Assembly: GCA_030248215.1 (NCBI GenBank)
Contig: JASANG010002559.1
Coordinates: forward strand, 81,859 to 145,858
From: Enoplolaimus lenunculus
Lineage: Eukaryota; Nematoda; Enoplea; Enoplida; Thoracostomopsidae
Reading direction: 5' to 3'
Length of the DNA stretch: 64,000 nucleotides
Under the pieces are notes generated by a model. That model ran no database searches, was not told where the DNA came from, and worked only from the letters and a program-made list of their open reading frames with translations. The position numbers and the translations under genes are program-made. Below, piece by piece: positions 57,903 through 64,000 of this stretch (positions are counted from its first letter, which is position 1; every line of letters starts with the position of its first letter).

Positions 57903-58002
57903 CCAGGGTGCAACCGGATTTGAATAACCAGAACCGGAACCTGATGTCGGTTTTCTGCTCGAGCCAAAACCGGATGCTGGATGTCCAGTTGTACCCTGTT
58001 TA
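57903..58002. mobile_element. CAGGGTGCAACCGGA-ended 100-bp element
   Basis: CAGGGTGCAACCGGATTT / ATGTCCAGTTGTACCCTG ends with CCGGAACC words; hAT-like CAG..CTG ends. Confidence 0.6.
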
Positions 58003-58373
58003 ACGGTATTCTGTTTTTTTTTTGATTCATCATGTCAAATGCTACGAAATTGCATAATACTTAGTTTCTGAAGATAAAGAAACGAACGACACTAGCTTTT
58101 TGGTCCAGAGTTGGAAGTGTGTAACCGCACGTTACCCGTGACCTATTAATAAACCAGCAAAATTATGGATGTCCTCGGATATGATGTATCTATGAACCGT
58201 CACCAAGTCAGTTTTATGGGAACAAATCCTTGAAAGGGGGTCCGGAATGATTGTCCGTGAGAGTATTTTTAGGTTTATTTGTCGGCAATATTGAATTTAT
58301 TTGTTCACAGCTCAATAAAATTAAATTTGAAATCTGTGAAATGACAACATCGCTACGGACCATGTGGGTTAGC
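58003..58373. other. No feature seen
   Basis: No recognised repeat or gene. Confidence 0.35.
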
Positions 58374-58544
58374 TCCAGGGGCGTCCTAACGGTGGAGGGG
58401 CATTGGTGGGGCGTGGCCCTTGAAATTTGTCTGGTGAGCCCAAAATATACTGGGTCTAAAAGTAAAGGCTTTTGAGTTGCAATTGAAGGGGTTCCCCAAA
58501 ATTATTCAGTGCCCCCCAAATGTAACGTTCTTCGGACGCCCCTA
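58374..58544. mobile_element. CAGGGGCGTCC-ended element
   Basis: CTCCAGGGGCGTCCTAACGG / TTCTTCGGACGCCCCTAG ends; 171 bp, inner GGGGCATTGGTGGGGCGTGG. Confidence 0.65.
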
Positions 58545-58934
58545 GTTATCACCTGTACCCATGACTCGAGTCGACCCACTCAAAATTCATTAAAATTAAG
58601 CCTGTGACCTAATGACTCGAATAAAACTCTGATTCGGCGTAATTCAACTTTTCTTTTGACTCATTGCTGTTTAAAAACAAGCTTGAATTTTGTCCATCGG
58701 AAGAGACCAAATTTAATCTGCTCGCACGGGCAGTTGCATTTTGCCCGGCACACCAGTCAGCCAGTTCATCACGGCCGACGTGTCATTTACACAAAAAATT
58801 ACCAAAAATTGAAACTCGTATTTAAAAACTCAAGATACGCTCGAGTTGTTCAGTCAACTTTGTAGCTCAATTTCAACTGGAAAATTATTAAGGTTTCAAA
58901 TGTCTCCGAAACCAAAAAGCTTGAGCAATACATC

Positions 58935-59083
58935 TTAGGGTGGTGCTATGCTTTTGATAACGTCCGGTGCCGTCCGTCACCGTCCGGCACCGACGTGAAT
59001 TACTCACGTCCGATACCGTATGGTAAGGTACGGCGATGGACGGCGCCGGACTGCGCCGTACGACAAGTATGGCGCCACCCTTA
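58935..59083. mobile_element. CpG-rich CGTACGG inverted-repeat element
   Basis: TTAGGGTGGTGCTATGCTT / AAGTATGGCGCCACCCTTAA ends; arms with GTCCGGTGCCGTCCGTCACC and GGCGCCGGACTGCGCCG. Confidence 0.85.
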
Positions 59084-59482
59084 ATGGACCATTTTAAAAC
59101 ATTCATGGGAGTGTCCTCACGTAAACAGAGCGTATATCCCATCGTCACTCCAGTGCGAATTTCTTTCCCCTGTGATGATACAAACTATTCCTAGTTTTTT
59201 TAACATAAAATTTTTAAAAATTATTCGCAATCTTGAGTTTTTTACGCTAAGAATTTCTCAAAGTTTGAAGTGGAAGTTTTTTGGCAATTTTTGCGTTTTC
59301 TACAATTTTTTACGCATTGCAAAATTCATTTTAATGTTTCTGACTGTTTGGAATGTCTAAATTGTAGTTGCAAGATTTATTGTTGGATGCGATTTATTCC
59401 AAAATGATTTTTTCTATTAATGCCGAATTTAGGAATATTCACCTTTAAGAAAACTAAAAATGAAACGTTTTTAAAAGATAAA
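59084..59482. other. No feature seen
   Basis: AT-rich. Confidence 0.35.
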
Positions 59483-59778
59483 GCCCTATTCACACGTGCA
59501 AGTTTTTTGCGCGATACCTCGCAGCTGCAACTTGCGCGAAACGCTTACAGTTGCAAGTATTTTTAAAGGAACATTCCAATTGACCAATCAAACTGCAGGT
59601 GGAAGAAATTAAAGTGACGACGTGCAACTGCATTCACGCGTGCGAATTAAATTAAATAGCATGAAATCCAATGAATAATTTGCAACTGTAAGAACTTCAA
59701 AGCTGCTTTGTGAGCAAACTTGGACGTGCAAGTTCCGCGTGCAAGTTTTTGCTGCAAAAACTTGCACGTGTAGAATAA
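59483..59778. mobile_element. GCACGTGTGAATAGGG-family element, complete copy
   Basis: CCCTATTCACACGTGCAAG at the left, CTTGCACGTGTAGAATAAC at the right; inner CAGCTGCAACTTGCGCG and GTGCAACTGCATTCACGC. 296 bp. Relatives at 240-345, 23235-23410 and 49220-49260. Confidence 0.8.
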
Positions 59779-59958
59779 CGATGTCTTCACGAAATGGGCT
59801 TAACGGCTGTATCCCTTCTTGATTTAGTTTAATTTTTAAGTGTCAAATAGGAAAAACAGTTTTGAAATGAATAATGAATGATAATTTTACAGAAAAATAT
59901 GTTGAAAAACATTGGAATGACTTTAAAGACTTTTTCAAAAAGTATATACACTTTCGAT

Positions 59959-60282
59959 AATGGTTGAGTTTCGGTAAATACTAAGTTTCACTTAAGTAAT
60001 AACTGAAGTCGCCGAGTTAGTGAATGCTTACTTTTTGAGCAAAAACAACTAGAAGCCAAATGTGAGCCATTGTCATAACAAGAAAGAAATAGTTATGTTT
60101 TATAATAACGAGGCATCATGAGTTTACAATTTTTATTAGACGAAGGTTAGTGTGACAGAATTGTTAATCTGTAATATATCAAAACTTGTCAGTGACTTAA
60201 GCATTTACTGAACTTAGGGTACGCGTTTAAAAACGACAAAATGGTTAAGTAATTACTTAGCGTTTCAGAAACCAAACCATTG
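59959..60282. mobile_element. TACTTAAGTA-type inverted-repeat element
   Basis: AATGGTTGAGTTTCGG / GTTTCAGAAACCAAACCATT ends; interior as 26030-26328. Confidence 0.8.
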
Positions 60283-60902
60283 TCTGCATATCCGGCAAAC
60301 ATGTTTAGTCCTACTGAGAAAAGAACCACTGGAAAAATTATTGTTGAGTTAAACGTAACGGCCATTCTGAAGGACCAATAATTTCTGGCTTCATTTTCAA
60401 AAATAACCCCACCGTTCACCTTTTTCTATTCTGTTGAATTATGAAAACATTTTTGATTCCAACTGTAAATTGAACGGTTTGTTAAAATTAACTTTTTTTA
60501 TTTCAAAGAATTCATCAATGAATTTCTCGCTGAGTAGATTGAAACCGTATTTTTATGCTATTAATGTTGTATGCGTTCGCGTTATTACAGTAAGTTAACT
60601 GCTTATCCATACGGTTCACTTTTTTATCAGCCGCAAATAATTTAATTTGACAAATTCACAATTTTGTTTCTTAAAATCAACCGCAACGAAAAGAGTATTT
60701 TGAGATAATTTTTTAGCAAAATTGTCAATCTAAAACTTTAAGTAAATTCATTTTTACAGATAATTTGGTTAGTTTTATCAAAAACTCGTTTGACGCTTTT
60801 TGATCGTAAGAATCAGTGAACTCCTGAAGACAGTAATATGTTGTTTAATTTTTGAATTTCACGCTATACGATATCTGCCACGATTATCGCATTTTACTCT
60901 GC
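60283..60902. other. No feature seen
   Basis: AT-rich. Confidence 0.35.
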
Positions 60903-61085
60903 CCAGCGGCGGATGTAGAAATTTTTGACGGGGGTGCGGGCTGGCAAAAGTTATGAAGCGTAATTTTTGCCCAAATTTGTGACGTGAAAATTTGTAAAGT
61001 AGTGACCTTACCATTTTATCGCAAAAAATTGTTTTGAAAAGGGGTGTAGACTCTTCGCCCCTTCTCTGGATTCGCTAGTGACTAT
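60903..61085. repeat. GACGGGGGTGCGGG-type repeat, copy 2
   Basis: CAGCGGCGGATGTAGAAATT to CCCCTTCTCTGGATTCGC; shares core with 1452-1680. Confidence 0.6.
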
Positions 61086-61394
61086 GTTTTATACTTCGCC
61101 TACGTTAATGGGTTCGATCTCAGACGCATTCTACTTTGTAATTTGAGAAATTGTTTAAGAATCATTAATTATCTATTTTTTTATTTTCTCACTATTTTAT
61201 AGAAAAAAGTTACAGACAAACGCCGTATCTGTATTATTTTAATTCTATCAAAACTGATACAAAATTTAATAAATCTTACAAATTTTTATTCTTTTTTCAA
61301 TCTCGTGATACTTTTTGTTCACTATTTCCATTATGTTTCATGTATATTTTACATCAGAAAAGGAAAAATTAATATAATTTTTTTATTTTTTTAG

Positions 61395-61635
61395 CAAATT
61401 TCAAAACCGCTCACCGCCGCCAGCCGAAACGATGCCAACTCAACCATCGATTGAAGGTGAACCGGAAATCAAACAACAAGGAGCGAACGTTCTGTGCACT
61501 TGTGTTTGCAAAGCGGATCCGGCACCGGAAGCCAAATGGCTCAAAGACGATGAAGAAATTAACGCAGGAGACAAGTATAAAATGTCGATGGAAGGAAAAA
61601 CTCCTGGTCAGCATACGGTCAACTGTGAAATTGTG
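61395..61635 (+). CDS. I-set Ig domain protein, exon with first half of an Ig domain
   Basis: This exon codes the N-terminal half of a cytoplasmic-type I-set immunoglobulin domain, as found in giant muscle proteins of the twitchin/titin/kettin/UNC-89 group. The residues read SIEGEPEIKQQGANVL, then CTCVCKADPAPEAKWLKDDE with the conserved Cys and Trp, then INAGDKYKMSMEG. It follows a strong acceptor (TTATTTTTTTAG, ending 61394). An ATG at 61432 may be the start after a spliced leader, but the frame is also open from the acceptor (KFQNRSPPPAETM), so it may be an internal exon. The donor GTG|GTTAGT at 61636 is in phase 0 and matches the exon at 63789. The full gene extends beyond the window; which muscle protein it is cannot be settled. 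Confidence 0.75.
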
Positions 61636-61645
61636 GTTAGTTTTT

Positions 61646-62216
61646 TGAAAAAAACTTCTCGGTGCAATTTTTCGAAAAACTTCTCTTTGGAATTTTTCGA
61701 AAAACTTCTCGGTGGAATTAAAAAACAAACATAAAAAAAACAAAACAAAATAAACAAACAATTTTTGAAAAACTTCTCAGTAAAATTTTTCTAAAAACTA
61801 CTCGGTAAAATTTATGAAAAACTTCTCGGTGGAATTTTTCGAAAAACTTCTCGGTGGAATTTTTGAAAAACTTCTCAGTAAAATTTTTCGAAAAACTACT
61901 CGGTAAAATTTATGAAAACTTCTCGAATTTCGAAAAACTTCTCGGTGGAATTTTAAACCTCAAAAAAAATCGGTAAAATTTATTAAAAACTTCTCGGTGG
62001 AATTTTTCGAAAAACTTCTCGGTGGAATTTTTCGAAAAACTTCTCGGTGGAATTTTTCGAAAAACTTCTCGGTGGAATTTTTCGAAAAACTTCTCGGTGG
62101 AATTTTATAAAAATCTTCTCGGTGGAGTTTTTTAAAAAATTCTCGGTGGAATTTTTCGAAAAACTTCTCGGTAGAATTTTTGAAAAATCTTCTCGGTGGA
62201 ATTATTGAAAAAACAA
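61646..62216. repeat. 25-bp minisatellite in Ig gene intron, about 22 copies
   Basis: Unit CGAAAAACTTCTCGGTGG + AATTTTT, with variants (CTACTCGGTAAAATTTATG) and a break of A-rich sequence at 61715-61765. It starts about ten bases after the exon donor. Confidence 0.9.
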
Positions 62217-62220
62217 TTAC

Positions 62221-62390
62221 TTAACCGTTTACCGCGTAGAGTAAACTATGAGCAACTAATTACAAACTGTGCACATGCTATAAATACACAATTACACTGT
62301 GTTTATACAACTAATGCATGTAAGTGTAGTTAAGAACCTCTATAATACGCGAAAGCCCACTCGGGTATAAGCGTCATTATTACAATGCAA
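62221..62390. mobile_element. TTAA-type piggyBac-like element, truncated
   Basis: TTAACCGTTTACCGCGTAG, AGTAAACTATGAGCAAC as in 23873-24143; CGAAAGCCCACTCGGGTAT corresponds to its GTGAGAGCCTACTCGGGCTC. Right end missing. Confidence 0.65.
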
Positions 62391-62469
62391 GAATCACGGC
62401 AGTTATCACTAGGAGAAATATGTGATAACAATTTTCTGGTCTCATTTTGGCATCTTAAGTATGTGGACG

Positions 62470-62571
62470 TGCAATTATCACGGGAGGTCATGACGAGCTC
62501 AAAGATGCTAAAATTGTTCAAATCCAACCTTTTCTCGACAAACGCAAGATGGGGGGATAACCGAAAAGACT
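62470..62571. repeat. Fragment of the long-hairpin element family
   Basis: GGGAGGTCATGACGAGCTC, AAATCCAACCTTTTCTCG; compare 53441-53512. Confidence 0.5.
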
Positions 62572-62665
62572 TCTGTTTTAACAAATGCAAATTGAAGAGT
62601 GGCATAACCTAAATTTTTGATAGGTAAAAATTGTTGCAACGATAAATTATTTATCTTTTTCATGA

Positions 62666-63020
62666 GTAATACCAAGAGTGCATGATACAAGAGTGAGCAA
62701 CTTTTGGGTTTCCGTGGGGGCGTCCCCCCCGGGCGGCCCCGCCTTCCACTATTTCCAATTCTACCTCTGCGCCCTGCGTTTTCGTTCTTTCCCGCTCCCT
62801 CTTAGGTGGTGGCGGTCGCTTTCACTGCTATATTACACTATAAGTCTATAATTTTCTCATGCCTGATACCTAATACGACATATTTCGCACTTCTCGCACC
62901 CCGCACCCCACTCTAAACGTGTGGGCTGTAGCCCAACTCCCCCTCTTTCTCTTCTTTTTTTCTCTTTTTCCCCCCATTCCCCACTCTTACACTCTAGTCA
63001 TTATCGACTCTTGGTAATAC
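62666..63020. mobile_element. GTAATACCAAGAGTG-ended element
   Basis: GTAATACCAAGAGTGCATG / GACTCTTGGTAATAC ends. Interior has a GC-rich patch (GGGGGCGTCCCCCCCGGGCG near 62715) and CT-rich runs, unlike the rest of the window. Confidence 0.7.
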
Positions 63021-63391
63021 CAAGAGTGTATAATATAGGAGGTATGACACTATGCATACAACACGTATTAGCGTGGTGTAGTCAAGTCAACTTGCGCTAG
63101 GTATACCCCCTAAACCTTTTTGAACCCGCAAGACCCCCTCTTGATTGAGGGGGGTGGGACTATGTACGAAAAGGCTTAGCATTCAACAAAATTGCGTATT
63201 AGATGAAAAGAGGTCTGCACTAAACATGCAGTTTAGATGTATTTTGCGTAAGTGTGTTAACTTGCAGCTGTAGTTAAGACGCCCCTCAATCAAGGGTGGG
63301 GTAGCATCTATTAAAGTCCGCGTAATATCACGCAATATATGTGTATAGATGGAGAAGTGTCATACTCTCCATTATACACTCTTAGTAATAC
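63014..63391. mobile_element. GTAATACCAAGAGTG-ended element, adjoining copy
   Basis: GTAATACCAAGAGTGTATAA and AGGTATGACAC at the left; GTGTCATACTCTCC and TACACTCTTAGTAATAC at the right. It shares its left terminal bases with the right end of the previous element. Confidence 0.75.
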
Positions 63392-63788
63392 TTACAGTGG
63401 CATATAATGAATTTCGTAGACGGATCATAATGGAATCTAGTAAAGCCCGGGATCTCACGTTGAAGTGACGCCTTACGAGTGTTTCAAAAATAAAAAATTT
63501 TGCCTGAGAAAATATATTTTGAACCACGTAAATCAAGGTTTTTGGAGTTTTAAAATAGAAGCCGGCCTTTGGGAGCGGTCAGGTTATGATCTGCCTTCCC
63601 CTGATTTATCGATGTGAAAAATACTTTTAAGCAAATAAAACTGATAAATTGACAGATGACACTTTGTAACTTTTATAGATATTAATGAGAATACAATTTC
63701 AGCTATTTTTCGTACCTTAATTTTTATTCAAATTCAAAATGTTAAAAACGTTTGAGAAAGTTTTGTATTTAAAAATATGAAATTTTAG
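63392..63788. other. Ig gene intron, remainder
   Basis: Nothing recognised. Confidence 0.4.
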
Positions 63789-63879
63789 AATTTTGACAAA
63801 CCGTTAGCAGGCCTGTACAAAGTTGTCTTGAAGAACAGCGCTGGTGAAGTTTCCGCAACGTTCACTGTTACGGCAGGCG
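63789..63879 (+). CDS. I-set Ig domain protein, exon with second half of the Ig domain
   Basis: Starts after AAATTTTAG in phase 0, directly continuing the Ig fold: NFDKPLAGLYKVVLKNSAGE, then VSATFTVTAG. The pattern AG.Y.V...NSAGE..A.FTV is the F-G strand signature of I-set domains. The F-strand Cys is replaced by Val, as is common in intracellular Ig domains of muscle proteins. It ends GGCG|GTAAAA in phase 1, so further exons lie beyond 64000. The intron before it (61636-63788) holds a 25-bp minisatellite and several elements. Confidence 0.75.
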
Positions 63880-63916
63880 GTAAAAATTATTTGCATTTAT
63901 ATTCCATGATGGCGTG

Positions 63917-64000
63917 AATACTATTCATAAGCCTAAGCGTAAGCATAAACATAAAGTGGCATAATAACCGAAGCCTAAACCTAAGCATAAACCTTCCAGT
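63917..64000. mobile_element. Telomere-repeat element or tract, cut by the window edge
   Basis: CCTAAGCGTAAGCATAAAC and CCTAAACCTAAGCATAAACC words. Confidence 0.6.

Overview
This is a gene-poor, AT-rich animal window. The genes have introns with GT..AG borders and the products are an ion-channel family confined to animals and a muscle-type Ig protein. TTAGGC repeats occur in about twenty places; TTAGGC is the telomere unit of most nematodes, so a nematode (or a close relative sharing that unit) is the best guess. No species is claimed.

Genes. Four DEG/ENaC (amiloride-sensitive/degenerin-type) channel genes lie head to tail on the + strand, called A to D here. A: exons 21158-22184, 22962-23221, 24294-25435, plus a probable upstream polyglutamine exon 11869-12517. 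B: 30535-30812, 31892-32136, 32921-34068. C: 41720-42096, 42886-43085, 44483-45642. D: 50968-51245, 52099-52310, 53551-54677. Every gene has the same two introns at the same places: phase 2 just after transmembrane segment 1, and phase 1 before the large extracellular exon. The spliced lengths all close in frame (A 1025 or 803 aa depending on the start, B 556, C 578, D 538). B and C are almost identical over about 880 bp of the last exon, and D shares a 102-bp perfect tract with them, which points to recent gene conversion. DEG/ENaC subunits assemble as trimers, so these paralogues could form mixed channels. At the right edge are two exons of an I-set Ig protein (61395-61635, 63789-63879) that runs out of the window.

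Everything else is repeats. I see no transposase gene; the elements are short and non-autonomous. The main families are: (1) elements with GGCCAATGTAAAGAACAGG-type inverted ends around degenerate TTAGGC repeats; (2) TA-flanked CACTGTAAATT elements; (3) ATGCGGGG-ended elements full of CATATG-centred palindromes; (4) a TCCACAATATCATGCGT-ended element whose end has been amplified into a 47-bp satellite of about 70 copies (17629-20940); (5) TTAA-flanked piggyBac-like elements with a tRNA-like promoter block; (6) several others ending in TACTTAAGTA-rich, CTCAAATGTGTATAG, CGTACGG-rich, GCACGTGTGAATAGGG and AACGCAACGC-type sequences. Two other minisatellites (29 bp at 1733-2752, 25 bp at 61646-62216) share a 12-bp core.

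Layout: 1-11.8 kb repeats only; 11.9-25.4 kb gene A with the satellite in its long intron; 25.4-30.5 kb repeats; 30.5-34.1 kb gene B; 34.1-41.7 kb repeats; 41.7-45.6 kb gene C; 45.6-51.0 kb repeats; 51.0-54.7 kb gene D; 54.7-61.4 kb repeats; 61.4-64 kb start or internal part of the Ig gene. Coordinates of repeat ends were read by eye and may be off by a few to some tens of bases.
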